Of a stretch of DNA of 64,000 nucleotides, positions 11,902-24,584 are shown one piece after another. The position numbers and the translations under genes are program-made. This stretch comes from Cryptomeria japonica (taxonomy: Eukaryota > Streptophyta > Pinopsida > Cupressales > Cupressaceae), in NCBI RefSeq assembly GCF_030272615.1, contig NC_081415.1, positions 188,234,270-188,298,269 of the forward strand. The letters are read 5' to 3'. Below the pieces are notes generated by a model that saw only the letters and a list, made by a program, of their open reading frames with translations, made no database searches and was not told the origin of the DNA. Numbering within the stretch: the stretch's first letter is position 1; every line of letters starts with the position of its first letter.

Positions 11902-14900
11902 CTAAATTAGTGTCGTAAATTGTACACCCTTGCTAGGGTGGTACAATTTCACACTTAGGTTAGCACCCACCTTAGTGTGTCTTGCATCTTGCATTTCTAA
12001 TTTCCCTTTAAGCATTTAATTATTAATTTAATTAAATCTAAAGTCATATTTCATCACTTTACACATTATAAAATTGGGCCCTTTACCCTAAGTGTGCCCC
12101 TTTTTTATTTTATTCCTCCAATAAATCATTTAATCATAAACCCTAATTATGTCCTATTTCAAACTTTAAGGCTCAATTTCACATATCAAAACACCTCAAA
12201 ATCAACTGTAACTTTGGGATTTTCTCTAATATCATCATATCTAACTACCCTAAAAATTTGGTGAAAAATTGGTCAGACCATGGCGCGAGTGCACATGGTC
12301 CTCGACTTTTTTCCCAAAATTTCAGGAGCACAATTCTATGATATTATAATTCTTAACCCTAAAATATTGGTAGGAAATTCAATTCCTAGGTTGGCCTAAA
12401 GACAAAATTAAGTCAAAATTAAGATCTAGGGTTTCATACATAAGAGTTCTCTTTCTTCATTTGAAGGGATCTTTATAAGTATCTAAGAGCAGAGAACAAG
12501 GAGCCTTCTGTGTAGTGAAAGATAAGCCTATGTGGAGTCTTCAACAACATTCAACAAAATTCATCAAGCATTTCATCAAGCATTCATCATCAATTAGGAG
12601 CCTTGAAGACATTGAAGAGTAATAGGAGATCTAGTGGCAATATCTCTCCCTTGGGGATTGGTATGATTTCATGTTATTTTCATGTCTTTGTATGAGCTTC
12701 TTTACATCAATTTACACATTTGCATTCATTATTTACATTATTTATCATATTTGGTTTGAAGCATTATCATTTACATTCACATTTACATTTAGGGTTTGCT
12801 CTCACGCATAGGGTAGCTCTAGTTTCTTATCATTTAGGATCTTGTATACACACAAGGTTCTAGCACACACATTTTCAGTACTTTATCGGTTATTTGTGGA
12901 GATGGAAATCACCAACATAGGGGTTTTATTAAGGCAAAACCCTATATAGCCACCCAAACCTTCCCTTTTCAGTAGCAGGTGTAGGAACAAGTACCTGGAG
13001 GTAGTTTTGGATTAGGAAAAGGCATCAACACCACCTAGAAGTCTCAAAAGTGCAAAAAATTGTCAATGATATGGGTGTGGCACCTTCATCCTACTTAGGA
13101 AAGTGGCGTGGTACCATGGTCCCTCCTCTTTCAGGTGAATTTTGATAGGTTGCAGCCTCATGACCTTCAGATTTTAGCCTTTTAGTTGCAACTCTATGTC
13201 AGATTCTCAGGGACAATGGCATGGCACCCTGGTTGTAGTACCCCTCCTCGATTGAACTTATTAGACTCATATTTTACTATTGTTTACTTTGAGTGGATAC
13301 ATTACCATTATGTGTTATTCAAACTTATATGACATTAATTCATGCTTTATTTGGATATGGGATGCCTACTTTATTTACAGTATTTCAGTACTTGTGATTT
13401 ATGGTATTTTATGGATTATTTCTATGTACTGACACTTTACTTTATCTATGCAATGTGTAATTATATGTTGCATGTCTGCAAGTGTATTGGATGAGAGGGG
13501 ATGATTTTCCTTCACTCACTCCGGTGAGATAGGGAACATCATGATTCTCCTTCATTGGTGTGTGTGCCGTGTATTCTATATTTGTATATATGCATATGTG
13601 GTTCGATGATGCAGGTCATTGCAGGTACAAGTACTGGGTAGGTATGGGGTATCGTCTCCACCTGGCTTCATAGGTCTGAGTGTGCCTTATTTGTCCAATG
13701 GGAGTGGAGGAGATAGTGGTTGACCCTAATTGCACCTCAGTTACACTCTTGTGAGTGTCATTAGTTGGTCGTCCCTTTTGGTTTTGTTGGTTGTCGAGTC
13801 GTTTTGTTTGAGTTTTTTAGAGTCTTTGTTTGGGTCTTCTTGGTTTGTGTGCCCTAGTAGATTGGATTAATTAATTTAGTTTATGGCATCACTTTATAGT
13901 TAGAATATTTAATTTATGAATTTAATGCTTTAGTAATTATGAATTTAATTAATTAAGTGAAGTGATTAAATTTAGTTGCAAATTGCATTATATTATAAAT
14001 ATAATTTTATTTAAATTTAGTAGAAAATAAATTAATTGCATTTATTGTTCTCTAGATTTTTTAAAAATAAAATTTCCTTCCTTTACTAGTTTACAAATTG
14101 CATGATTTTAGAAATATAATTTTATTTAAACCTTATTGGGAAAATAAATAAAATTAAATGCATTTGTTGTTCTCTAGATTTCAAAAATAAATTAGAAATA
14201 AATAAAATCAAGTAGATTTACTTTCCTTAATTTTAATTTTTTTTTTCAAAAGTTAATTAAATGGGAATGAGAAAAAAAAAAGAAGGAAAGTGATGATTTT
14301 TGGGAAAATTGCATTTTCATTTGTTTTTGTGGGATTTAGGAAATATAATAAAATCCTTTTAGTTTTAAAAATGGAATAATATATTTTGGAGAGGAAAATA
14401 TTTTCAACCTAAAAAAAAGGTTTAGGTTAAATATATTTTTGCAAAATCATTTTGGGGAGTTCACGAGAAGGAGGCAACAGTCTGTAGGAAGAAATTTCAA
14501 AATTTCTTGGATGCATGTTGGAGAAGTAAGGATCTGGAAGGAAGGATTGGCGTGGGTATCTGATTGCAAGAGCTCTTCCTTAGGATCTTCCAAGAAAGCT
14601 TTCCAAGGTTGGATAGCTTCTACCTAGTTATTTATTTTTTTATATATTAGCTCAAGTATTTCTCCTTTCTCTGTAGTTTTCTGGTGTGTATTGTAAAAGA
14701 AAAATATTTCTGGTTGAGTCTTGTTTTTATTTATGTTTAAATGTTTATTATTTCCTTTCTGTATTATTTTTAGCTTGATATTGTGAAATTATAGGGGTTT
14801 ATGCTGGCAAAATTTTGCCAGATTTACCCTCCTTTGTTCCATATAATTTTCTCTGTGTGTTATGTGATTTTGTGTTCTTCTTGGTTGAGAAAAAACATTA

Positions 14901-15159
14901 GAATTTGGGTTAGAAGAAAAATTGGGATTATGGAGGAAAATTTTGGTTAAAGAAATGGGGTTTTTGCAGTGTTTTATAATTATTTTTATGCAGTGTTTTA
15001 TTAGACTCTGTTGTGTCTCAAGTGGGGTTGTTGAGATTTTAAATCTCTTTTGAAAATTTCTTTTTATAAAAAATAAAAAGGCATTGAAAATTTTAATCTC
15101 CGTGAAACATTAAAATTTAATTTAATTAAAAAAAAAAAAAATTATATGGGAGGGGGTCA

Positions 15160-15215
15160 GTAGCTTGCTACCGACGCATGGTAGCACCTACTACCATAGG
15201 GTAGCAAAAGGCTAC
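15160..15215. repeat. Three consecutive GGTAGC/GCTACC hairpins
   Basis: GTAGC-TT-GCTAC, GGTAG-CACCTA-CTACC and GGTAGC-AAAAG-GCTACC follow one another within 60 bp, about 1.93 kb from the LTR start. This is the same relative place as the arrays in the other giant LTRs, but with different sequence. Confidence 0.75.
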
Positions 15216-15329
15216 CAAGGCAAAAAAAAAACAAAAAAAACTTCGCCTTCCCTGCTTTTTTTGTGTGCTTCCAGTATATGATGAGTTTCGGGTTTCGTGC
15301 CCAGGATTAATGTTGAATCCATATTTATG

Positions 15330-15333
<4 letters not shown>

Positions 15334-15369
<36 letters not shown>
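15334..15369. repeat. (TA)n microsatellite
   Basis: Perfect TA dinucleotide run inside giant LTR copy (ii), followed by further TA-rich sequence to about 15450. Confidence 0.95.
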
Positions 15370-15371
<2 letters not shown>

Positions 15372-17393
15372 TTTAATATAAATATATGTATATGATATAT
15401 ATTCGGTGAATATATATATTCATATACATATATTATATTATTATATATATAATTAATTTAGAATTTAGTTATTTTCAGAAAAGCTAATATTTAGATTTTT
15501 TTATTTAAATCATGGAAATACATTAGGAGGTTAATTTTTTTTATGTGTTTAAATTTAGCCTTTTTGAACAAATGAAAACTTTGCTATTCTTTTATCAACA
15601 AAGATGTATTTTCTATTTTTCTGAAATATCCGTATTTGCAAAGTATTTAATGCTTTTTACTGTTTTAAAAAGATTGTCTGTTATAGATTCTTTCGAATAA
15701 ATGGTATTTTCTGGTAAAAGCATATTTCGTTGTAAATCTAATTTTTGAGTTGTTGTCATGTTGTAAAGGTTGTTTATACCCTTGGTCAGGTGTTGTTGTG
15801 TAACCTTGTTGATGTGAGCTATTGTGTGTTTTATTCCAAATGGTCAATCCTAGGTTTATGATTTGTGTATCCTTCACTTGTATATCTGTCAGGATTAGAT
15901 ATGGCTGTCAGTTTCACCATAGAGTTGTTGTAGAGAGACCATTCCTATTAGTGTCCTATGAGAGAGAGTGGCTTTTGAACGAGGGCCGCGCCCTAATGTG
16001 GATGGCAGGATAACCCCTCGAAAGTCAGTTAATAAGTGATAATCTAATAATTGATTAGGGGTGGGTAGCTGGAATATTAAACTAAGATAATGTACCTCGC
16101 ACATGGTTGAGTGCTTGTATAGGCTTAGGATGTGGTGAGAAGGCCTAGAATGGAAAATCTACCACCTTGTCATCACGAAGGGATTGGTAGGGTCCACATG
16201 ATGCTTAGATGGAGCCGGGGGTTTGGGAGAGGTTACCAGGATAACCCAGGATGGGGGCCAGGACCCATGGAGGCCTACTTAGGGTAACCACCCTAAGCCA
16301 TGCGATGACACTCTCTCCTTAGGGTCACTAGTGTTGTGAGTTGAGTCACATGGGTTTTACGGAGTCAAGTTATACTATTGTACTTGTCTTGTTTTGCTTG
16401 CTTGAGGGTCTTCTACTATCTCCCAGCACAGTGGGGTGGTTCCACTTGGGGATCACATGGTCGAGTGGTAGTGCCACTTCCCATCGAATATCTGTCTTCA
16501 TACCTTCATGCGAGGATCGGCTTCACTGGTGTTCTTGGTTCATGACTCTTGTATCAGCTCATGTTCAAGATTATCATATATTTGAGACCATGTGGTCATT
16601 GTATCAGTGAACTATGTAATCCTTGGCATTGTACTATGTATTCATTTGTATTATTGGAAGCTATGTAACTATTGAATATTGTAATCTTAATTCAATGGAA
16701 TGTATGTTATTTCAGTTATCTTTCTTCTTATGTGTTAATGAATCATGGAAAATAAATATATTGTAACACTTTAAATCTTTCAATATGGAATTCAGTTTTA
16801 TAAGAATGGTTTTATTAATTGCAATTGAATTTCCTAATTAGATGGATAATTGGATTAACCTTTTGTAGTTGTTTAGTTTCAAAGTAATCTTCATTGGTAA
16901 CCCTTTAGGATGTCATTGTTAGACTTCCGCTGTGTTATTAAATGTACAATGTTATAATTAATGCACTTAATCTTTAAAAAAAAAATATTTCACCTTTTAG
17001 TTGCCTAGATGTATTGTTTTCCTTTAGGGTTCCTAGCGGGGCATTACACTGGTCCTGGTCAGTTTGGCTCAGTTTGCAGCATCAGGTACACATCCAAAAT
17101 CCTCCCCCTTTCATTCTTTTAGTAGCTCAATTTCATATCTGCAAGTTTTTGCAATTCTAAGTTCATTTATGCTCCATTCTTTATCTACTAATCTAGTTGA
17201 TCATTCAAACCCTAGTTTTTTTCATCATTTGCAACAAGAGGAATAGAAAACCTAAGAGGTAATCCTTGGCTCTCTCTTTTTCACAAGAAGTAGCCAAAGT
17301 GATCTATCTCCCTAGGCTCTTTCATATTTTGAATGTGTTGCCAAAAGTGGGATTAGGTCCTAGTCACCCAGTCTCCCTTTTCCCACCTCCACA

Positions 17394-17735
17394 TTTAGGT
17401 GAACCCAACGTGATTCCAACCTTCTTTAATTCTGATTTATGTTGTCAGATTTGAGTGTTTTTTCTATTTCAAATTCAAATTTACATTTACAAGTTTCAAT
17501 TCCTTGCAAATTTCAAAATTTAGAGGTTAATTTTGCTAAAACTCTAATTTTTCAATTCAAAATTGAACTTGTGGATAGCTTAATTTGGATCATTGATTTC
17601 AGATCTGATTTAGGAACACATTCCACTCATTAATTTTATTTTCTAAATCAACATTTAGAGTGCTTTCATTGGTTAAAATTGAACATTTCCTTCTATTTTA
17701 CATATTTTATCATTTGAAAGAGGAAAATTGTTGTC
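17394..17735 (+). other. Element B leader (5' untranslated region and primer site)
   Basis: Lies between the LTR end (CACA, 17393) and the first ATG of the long frame. Just after the LTR is TTTAGGTGAACCCAACGTGA (17394-17413), the place where a primer binding site belongs. It does not match the iMet type used by other elements here, and I could not assign a tRNA. Confidence 0.5.
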
Positions 17736-19400
17736 ATGATGCATTCATTTCATAAATGTGATAATGGGTTATCTTCCCTTGTTTCAACTTTTCCATCTCT
17801 TAAAGAACCTCCTCCTACCTATGATAAAATTTTAATGCCTAAAATAGTTGTTGCCAACCCCTTCAAAACTCTGCCATGCTCTAAGGATGAAGATTTGAAG
17901 AGTGATCTTGACAATTCTCCTAAAATGTGCCCTTCCCATCTAGTCATCTTAGAGGAGGAGGATGATATCATAAACACCTTTATTAATTTTACCTTACCTT
18001 CCTTACATGATTCCTCTCTAAGTGAAAAGGTATTTATGGACATTGACTTATCTTCTCCTAAATTTGGTCTTACCAATGGGGGCATGTTAGTGCAACAAGA
18101 GGTTATGAGCACTTCTCTCAAAGATATCCTTCCTAAGAATGAATCTTTGGATAAAGATGTTCATCTCCCTCCTAAAGAATACTCCCCTCATGAGGTTAAT
18201 TTTGTGCTAGAAGATGGTATCATCCCTACTTTTCCTAGTGATAGCATTTCCTCTTTTGATTTCAACAAAATTCCCACTAGAGATGATGCATTAATGAGAA
18301 ATGCTTTCAATTCTCCTAAACTTTGTCTTACCCCTAAAGATGCCTTAGAGAAAGAAGATGAAATCATAATCAATTTCCTTAATTCTCTCTCCCCTAAAGA
18401 TCCTATTGAATACATTTTGAGGAAAGAGGATGATTTAAATACATGTAGTGATTTTCTCCTTCCTAAGGATGAAGAATCAATGAACAATGTTATCCCTTCT
18501 CCCAAAATTGGCAATAGCAATAAGGACATCTTTGTGCAAGATATTTCTAATACTTTTTCTAATGACCTCACTATTTGGGATGAACCATTAGAAGAAGATG
18601 TTAATTATTCTCTCCCCCATGAGAGAACCCTAACTAAAGGGATGAAATCATGATTGATAACTCCCTTGATAGCATCTCACCTTCCATGAATCTCAATCAT
18701 TCTCCCTCTAAAAATAAAGTATCTCCCTCTTCTCAACTTGGTTCCACTCATAAGGATACCCTAGTTCAAGATAAGATAGTTAACATCTTTTTCAAAGATC
18801 TCCCTCTCAAAAGTGAGACTTTAAAGAGTAATGTTGATCCTTCTTCTAGATATTTTATTCCCCATGTAGATCCTTTGGTGATAGAGGATGATATGACCAT
18901 TCCTAAAATGTCAATTCCTACTTCTAGTCTCCCTCCTAAAATTGATCTTATCCATGATAATATCTTAGTGCAAGAAGAGACTATCAACAACTCTTACAAC
19001 AATCTTGTTCATTCTTCTTCTAAGAACACCTTTGATATTTCTAAACCATCTTCAATCAATTTGATACATGTGAATCAAACACCTAATAAACCCCTTTTTA
19101 CAGTTCAATGTGTTTGTCCTTCTCAAAATTCTCCACGTAAGTCTATCTTAGTGGTTCAAGGTGGTTATGCTAATGATTATTTTTGCACTCCTAAGAAACC
19201 TATTATTACTGGGCAAGGAGGTTATCCTACTAAGAGCCCTTATAAGTATGCTAAGAAATTTACTGGAGAGAGTTATAATACGGTTTCTCATACTTACAAC
19301 ACAATAAAAAATAGGCAACCTAGTCCTCCTCCAATTATCCCAACTTCACTTCCTCCTTCTCAACCTATTCTTCCACAAGCACCTTGTATATCACAGACTC
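17736..19400 (+). pseudogene. Element B acidic, repeat-containing N-terminal region
   Basis: The frame opens at ATG 17736 and runs 305 codons to TGA at 18653. The reading continues in another frame from about 18641, where the codons for DEIMIDNSLDSISPS match the repeat phrase DEIIINFLNSLSPK, so a one-base indel broke one ancestral frame. The protein is rich in Ser, Pro, Asp, Glu and Leu and contains roughly eight degenerate units of 38-46 residues. Each starts near S/P-P-K-x-G/C and carries a phrase like D-x-L/F-V-Q-x-E/D, for example GGMLVQQEV, KDIFVQDIS, KDTLVQDKI, DNILVQEET. No signal peptide, transmembrane segment or retroviral Gag core is seen. It occupies the place of gag ahead of the protease. 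Function unknown; a disordered structural or binding region is possible. Confidence 0.6.
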
Positions 19401-20160
19401 TTAGTAAGGAGTATGATCTCATTGAACAACTTAAATCTACTCCTGCTAAGATTTCTATTTGGGATTTGGTTCAAATTTCACCTACTTATCATGGGATGTT
19501 ACAAGATGCTTTGAAAAACTTAGATGTCCCACCTGCAGTGACACCTAATAACATGGCTTCTTTGTTTGATCCTACAAATAAACCTAAAGCTCAAATTGTA
19601 TTCACACAAGATGATTTACCTTCTCCTGAAATCCAACATCAATATGATCCTCTTATGATTGTGGTTATTATCCATGATAGTGCTATAAGATGAACCCTTG
19701 TGGACAATGGATATGGCCTTAATGTTTGTGGTGTGGTCTTATTGGATAAGATTAAATTGGATCATTCTCTCATCTAACCTTATTCTCTTACTATTCAAGG
19801 CTTTGATAATGTTACTAAACAATGTCTAGGTGTCATATCCTTGCATGTTAGGGTAGGTCCTATTGTGTTACCTACACCTATTCATGTTATGCCTGGTAAT
19901 TTGACATATAACCTTCTGTTATGAAGACCATGGATTCATAGCATGCAAGATGTCCCCTTAACTTTTCATAGGCAAGTCAAGTTCATTTATAACAATACAA
20001 CATACACCTTATTAGCTGATACCAAATCTCAAGAACCATTAAAATCTGGGTCTTCTTGTTCAACTACTTCCCATTCTTCTTCCAATCCTTCTAATTCTTC
20101 AAATACATCTACTTCTTTTCTCCTGAAGGAGTTCTCTCAGATGATGATTGGGGATCTCTA
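19401..20160 (+). pseudogene. Element B aspartic protease region, Tat type, broken
   Basis: Near 19406 the frame reads EYDLIEQLKSTPAKISIWDL, closely matching EYDLVEQLGKTPALISILEL before the protease of element C, which sets the lineage. The protease follows: the active-site segment is LVDNGYGLNVC (D-N-G at 19702-19710; element C has D-G-G), then a segment ending with RPWIHSMQ, equivalent to the LLGRPWIHKMR end of element C. In-frame stops lie just before the active site (TGA 19691), after HSLI, and just before RPWIH. Several are one-base changes from plausible sense codons. Such proteases process Gag-Pol. This copy cannot be functional. Confidence 0.72.
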
Positions 20161-20910
20161 TAATTTACCCCTACTTCTATAGGAGAGTATAGAGTATCTT
20201 GGAAAGAATCTAACACTAAGAAGGAGAAATCTAAAGAGGAACCCAAAGAGAAACCCACCTTGTCTAAGCAACTAAGTAACAACTTTGTGGTTACTTCTAA
20301 TTCAAATAATTCTTCAAATCCTTCCTCTAATTTGTATAGCACTGAGACCTATGAGGCATCACCATCTCTTTCTGATTTGGCATCCCTTTATGGTCTTGGT
20401 TTTCACATTTTACCTAAGAGTGGATATGATGGCAATGATTGTGGTGCAAATGAACAAGGAATTAAAGTTCCTTTAGAACATAATACACATGAAGATTCAT
20501 TTGGACTTGGATATAATCCTTCTAAGCCCACCAAAGCATCTAAAAGACCATCTCTCAATGTGAATTCTATATTTGGTAGTGATGATGACCTCACCTTGAT
20601 TAAATCATCTTCTACTTCTTTCAACACTTATTCCCCTCATAAGGAAACCTTAGCGATGAATAAATCTCTTTATGAATCACCTCAAGAGATTTCTAATCCC
20701 ACTTATGAGACTTTATCTTCTACTCATTCTAAAATTACTTTTTCTAGGAATAAGGCTCTAATGAATTACTCTTATCCCTCTCCTAATATTTCTTGTGTGC
20801 AAGAGAAGTATGAATTAGTGGCCTATTCGTCTCCTATAAACTTCTCTCTTTCTAAAGACCCTTTAAGCTTCATCATCTTATACATGTTTTTAATCTCACT
20901 TATAGTATAA
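20161..20910 (+). pseudogene. Element B G-patch and Ser-rich tail
   Basis: The frame from about 20182 to the stop at 20910 contains a G-patch-like segment near 20390-20520: YGLGFHILPKSGYDGNDCG followed by QGI, PLEH and GLGYNP. Element C has the equivalent GYDGKSPLGL segment between protease and RT. G-patch modules bind RNA or RNA helicases and are common between protease and RT in plant Tat elements. In element B the expected reverse transcriptase never follows: after 170 Ser-rich residues the frame ends in a hydrophobic tail (FIILYMFLISLIV) of doubtful meaning. Also S-P-x repeats (ALMNYSYPSPNIS, LAMNKSLYESPQ) recall the N-terminal region. Confidence 0.6.
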
Positions 20911-22413
20911 CATATAACATTTCAAATTCAAATACCTCATTCAATCTATCATGTCTTTAAATAAAATTAATGGCTATTATGTTGCTCATCATTATGTGAC
21001 ATTGGTAGCTCACTTACTGGGGGCTCATTGTCATTCATGATGGTACAATTTCATGTGCAATCATACTTTGGAAGAAACATAATAGCCTATTTCTATCTCA
21101 TCTCTTCTCCCTATATATATATGGGGAAAGAGTAATTTCAAACATCTCTCCTTATTAAGATTAAAAATTCCCCCTTTGTGAAGTAGTGTCTTCTATAAGG
21201 ATTTCTTATTGATTGTAGAGGTGTATTCATATTTGAATTCCTTCTCTCATATTGGAACAAGCATCCCTAATGAGGATCTTAAGTACATATCCTTAATTGT
21301 GACCTCCTCCTTGGTGATTGAAAGTCTTTTATCATTCATCGATTTCTTTTCTTCATTGAGTAGTATCTTTTATAATACACCCTTCTATTTTGTGCACGTT
21401 CATATCCTTGATGAGGATCTATTGCCTTCTTTTAGAAGAGTGTTGTAATAAATAATCTCTCTTTGATGTCATCTCAATCCTCTATTCTTTTCAAATCTCT
21501 TGCATTCATTTGTTATAGAAGATGTTATATTTGTCTAAGACAACTCCTCTTGAAGGTAGATGTCTTTTGAACAAATATCTCTTCTCCTCCAAGGATCTCC
21601 TGTACACTTATATAGCAAGATATCTCTTTTGAACTATCTTATCCTTGCTTGGAGAGTATTCCCTCTCTTGCTTGGATTTATGACATTTTTGCATGATGGA
21701 TATCTTATTTGTGTTGAAGGTAGGTATCCTTTTTCTACTTGCACACACATGCATGAGGTTGAGTGGAACTAACGGTGTTCTCACTCTCCTCCCTTACATG
21801 GATCACCCAGACAAACTCTGGGGGCTATTTTTCCATGTCCTTCTCTCCATGGATTGCCTAGTTTTAGGGGTGAGATGTCCATAGTTCATTTTCTCTTCTC
21901 ATGGATGACCAAAGTGTGTATTCATGCTTTCTATATCTTCTTCCTTCTCTTTGCATTTGTCTCCATTTAAATCTTTCATCTTGTGTTAGAGAGCTATCAA
22001 ATCCTCACACTCTTTGTTGTGTTGGGATTGAAGCTTAGTTCTCTTTCTTACCAAATGATTCTCCATTAGTTTTTTGATCTTGTATCAAATCTTCTTGTTA
22101 GCATTTATCATCAATGTTCTTTCACAATTCGATGTGGTAAACATGATACCCTATTTCAACTCACTAAAGTTAGCAAGCCAAAACAGGGGTGGGAGCATAT
22201 GGCTACCCTCAAATTTTCATCACCTTCCTTAGTAAGTATTTGGGTGATTTTGTGATTTTATCTAACATGTGTTTTTGTAGGGTGTGGATCCTAACTGTGT
22301 ACTATAGATACCACTAGGGGCTTCGTCTGAAAACTCATGGATATATCCTTTTTCATGAATGTTTACTTTTCTTTACTTTAGCTTGCATATGCACGTAGTG
22401 TCATATGACCGCT
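20911..22413 (+). other. Element B 3' noncoding spacer
   Basis: 1.5 kb between the last coding trace and the polypurine tract, the place where RT, RNase H and integrase would be in an autonomous element. Only short frames (21209, 21560, 21693) with no RT or integrase motifs. CT-rich, with repeated 'ctccttgatgaggatct'-like phrases near 21260-21420. Confidence 0.6.
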
Positions 22414-22430
22414 AAAGTGGGGGCTAAATA
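22414..22430 (+). other. Polypurine tract of element B
   Basis: AAAGTGGGGGCTAAATA immediately before the 3' LTR start. It serves as the plus-strand primer site in reverse transcription of LTR elements. Confidence 0.7.
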
Positions 22431-22433
22431 TAG

Positions 22434-24082
22434 TGTCGTAAATTGTACACCCTTGCTAGGGTGGTACAATTTCACACTTAGGTTCGCACCTGCCTTAGTG
22501 TGTCTTGCATCTTGCATTTATAATTTCCCTTTAAGAATTTAATTAATTAATTTAATTAAATCTAAAGTCATATTTCATCACTTCACACATTATAAAATTG
22601 GGCCCTTTACCCTAAGTGTGCCCCTTTTAATTTTATTCCTCCAATAAATCATTTAATCATAAACCCTAATTATGTCCTATTTCAACCTTTAAGGCCTGAT
22701 TTCGCATATCAAAACACCTCAAAATCAGCTGTAACTTTGGGATTCACTCTAATATCATCATATCTAACGACCTTGAAAAATTTGGTGAAAAGTTGGTCGG
22801 ACTGTGGAAGGAGTGCACATGGTCCTCAACTTTTTTCCCAAAATTTTAGGAGCACAATTCTATGATATTATAATGCTTATCCCCAAAATATTGGTAGGAA
22901 ATTCAATTCCTAGGTTGGCCTAAAGACGGATTTAAGTCAAAATTAAGATCTAGGGTTTCATACATAAGAGTTCTCTTTCTTCATTTGAAGGGATCTTTCT
23001 AAGAATATAAGAGCAGGTTTTTGGAGCATAAGGAGCCTTCTGTGTAGTGAAAGAGAAGCCTATGTGGAGTCTTCAACAACATTTAACAACATTCATCAAG
23101 CATTCATCATCAATTAGGAGTCTTGAAGACATTGAAGAGTAATAGGAGATCTAGTGGAAATATCTCTCCCTTGGGGATTGGTATGATTTCATGTCTTTGT
23201 ATGAGCTTCTTTACATCAGTTTTCACATTTACATTCATGCTTTATATCATTCAACATATTTGGTTTGAAGCATTGTCATTTACATTCACATTTACATTTA
23301 GGGTTTACTCTCACACATAGGGTAGCTCTAGTTTCTTATCATTTAGGATCTTGCATACACACAAGGTTCTAGCACACACATTTTCAGTACTTTATCAGCT
23401 ATTTGTGAAGGTTGAGATCACCAACACAGGGGTTTAACTAAGGAAAATCCCTATATAGCCACCCAAACCTTCCTTTTTAAGTAGGAGGTGCGGGAACAGG
23501 TACCTAGAGGCAGTTTTGGATCAGGAAAAGGCATCAACACCACCCAAAAGTCTCAAAAGTGTAGAAAATTGTCAAGGATAAGGGCATGGAGCCCTGGTCC
23601 TACCCAGGATAGTGGCATGGCACCATGGTCCCTCCTTTTTCAAGTGAATTTTGATAGGTTGTAGCCTCAGGACCTTCAGATTTTAGCCTTTCATTTGCAG
23701 CTCTCTGTCAGATTCTCAGTGACAGTGTCTTGGCACCCTATTCCTAGTCAGTTTGGCTTAGTTTGTAGCATCAGGTACACATCCAAAATCCTCCCCCTTT
23801 CATGCTTTCACTAAATTAGTTTCATATCTACAAGTTTGTGCAATTCTGAGTTCATTTATTCTCCATTCTTTATCTCCTAGTCTAGTTGATCATTCAAACC
23901 CTAGTTTTTCTCATCATTTGCAACAAGAGGAATAGAAACCCTAAGAGGTAATCCTCAACTCTCTCCTTTTCACAAGAAGTAGCCAAAGTGATCTATCTCC
24001 TTAGGCTCTTTTGTATTCCCAATGTGTTGGCAAAAGTGGGATTAGGTCCTAGTCACCCGGTCTCACTTTTCCCACCTGCACA
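22434..24082 (+). repeat. 3' LTR of element B
   Basis: 1649 bp, uninterrupted, TGTCGTAAATTG to CACCTGCACA. It differs from the 5' LTR by scattered substitutions and small indels. A short microduplication of 'catcaagcattcatc' phrases differs between the two LTRs near 12560 and 23090. Confidence 0.9.
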
Positions 24083-24456
24083 CTAAATTTGAATTTTGTG
24101 AAGCCAAAGATTGATTCAATGATTAAGATGTCAAGCTTGAAATGATAGAAATGACATTGGGTGGCTAAATATTCATATTTAATTTGGTTAAGCATGCAAT
24201 AGGTGCAATTAATGCTTAGATAAAATAAATATATTGGAATGTGTGCATGTAAGGATGAGGTAAAGCCTATGTGTGTGGAAATACATGTATACAAGGATGA
24301 ACAAATGTTATAAGAATGTAAAAGGAAACTTCCAATGATATAAAGATGATTTTCAGATAACCCATAAGAAAAATCTATGCAAACAAGTATTTATAATCCA
24401 TATGCAAAAGAATAGACACATAATGACATGTCAAAAAGGACATAAGATATACATTT

Positions 24457-24584
24457 GGAAAATCCTCAAGAGGGAAAAATATAGTCTTCAAAAGATAGAT
24501 ATTTCTAGCTAAGTTCCTTGGGAAAATCCTCAAGAGGGAAAAATCTAGTTTTCAAAATCTAGTTATTGCTAGCTAAGTTTTTGG
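24457..24584. repeat. Two 64-bp tandem units with a hairpin
   Basis: Unit starts at 24457 and 24521, each opening GGAAAATCCTC-AA-GAGGG and continuing with an A tract and a 'tagctaagtt' end. The CCTC/GAGG palindrome flanked by A tracts resembles the hairpin seen in the copia-type LTRs of this window. Confidence 0.8.

Larger units (their letters stand above)
13234..17048 (+). mobile_element. Solo giant LTR, copy (ii), 3.8 kb
   Basis: Starts TGTAGTACCCCTCCTCG and ends AGCGGGGCATTACA, with perfect 5-bp target duplications CTGGT at 13229-13233 and 17049-17053. It interrupts the element B 5' LTR. No internal domain or second LTR is present, so it is a solo LTR left by LTR-LTR recombination. The plus-strand block at 16130-16330 corresponds to the reverse of 2040-2440 in copy (i). 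The short open frames inside (14439, 15822, 16341, and 15895 on the minus strand) show no known domain. Confidence 0.88.
11911..17393 (+). repeat. 5' LTR of element B, interrupted
   Basis: The LTR sequence occupies 11911-13233 and 17054-17393 (about 1.66 kb once the insertion and one target duplication are removed). It matches 22434-24082 almost line by line, including the GTACACCCTTGCTAGGGTGG block at the start and the final 'gtgggattaggtcctagtcaccc' block. No protein-coding sequence. Confidence 0.88.
11908..24082 (+). mobile_element. Element B: non-autonomous Tat-related LTR retrotransposon
   Basis: Two LTRs starting TGTCGTAAATTGTACACC (11911 and 22434) and ending CCCACCT(C/G)CACA (17393 and 24082) flank a 5.0-kb interior. 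The direct repeat CTAAAT lies at 11902-11907 and 24083-24088, three bases outside the first TG, so the true LTR may begin TAGTGTCG and the insertion looks complete. A purine tract precedes the 3' LTR. The interior codes for a repeat-rich acidic region, a Tat-type protease and a G-patch, all now broken. No gag core, reverse transcriptase, RNase H or integrase is visible. The 5' LTR was later hit by a giant LTR (13234-17048). Confidence 0.85.

Noticed and set aside
14439-16610. Short frames inside the solo giant LTR
   Set aside because: Less than 90 codons, no motifs, and located in an LTR that is noncoding in its relatives.
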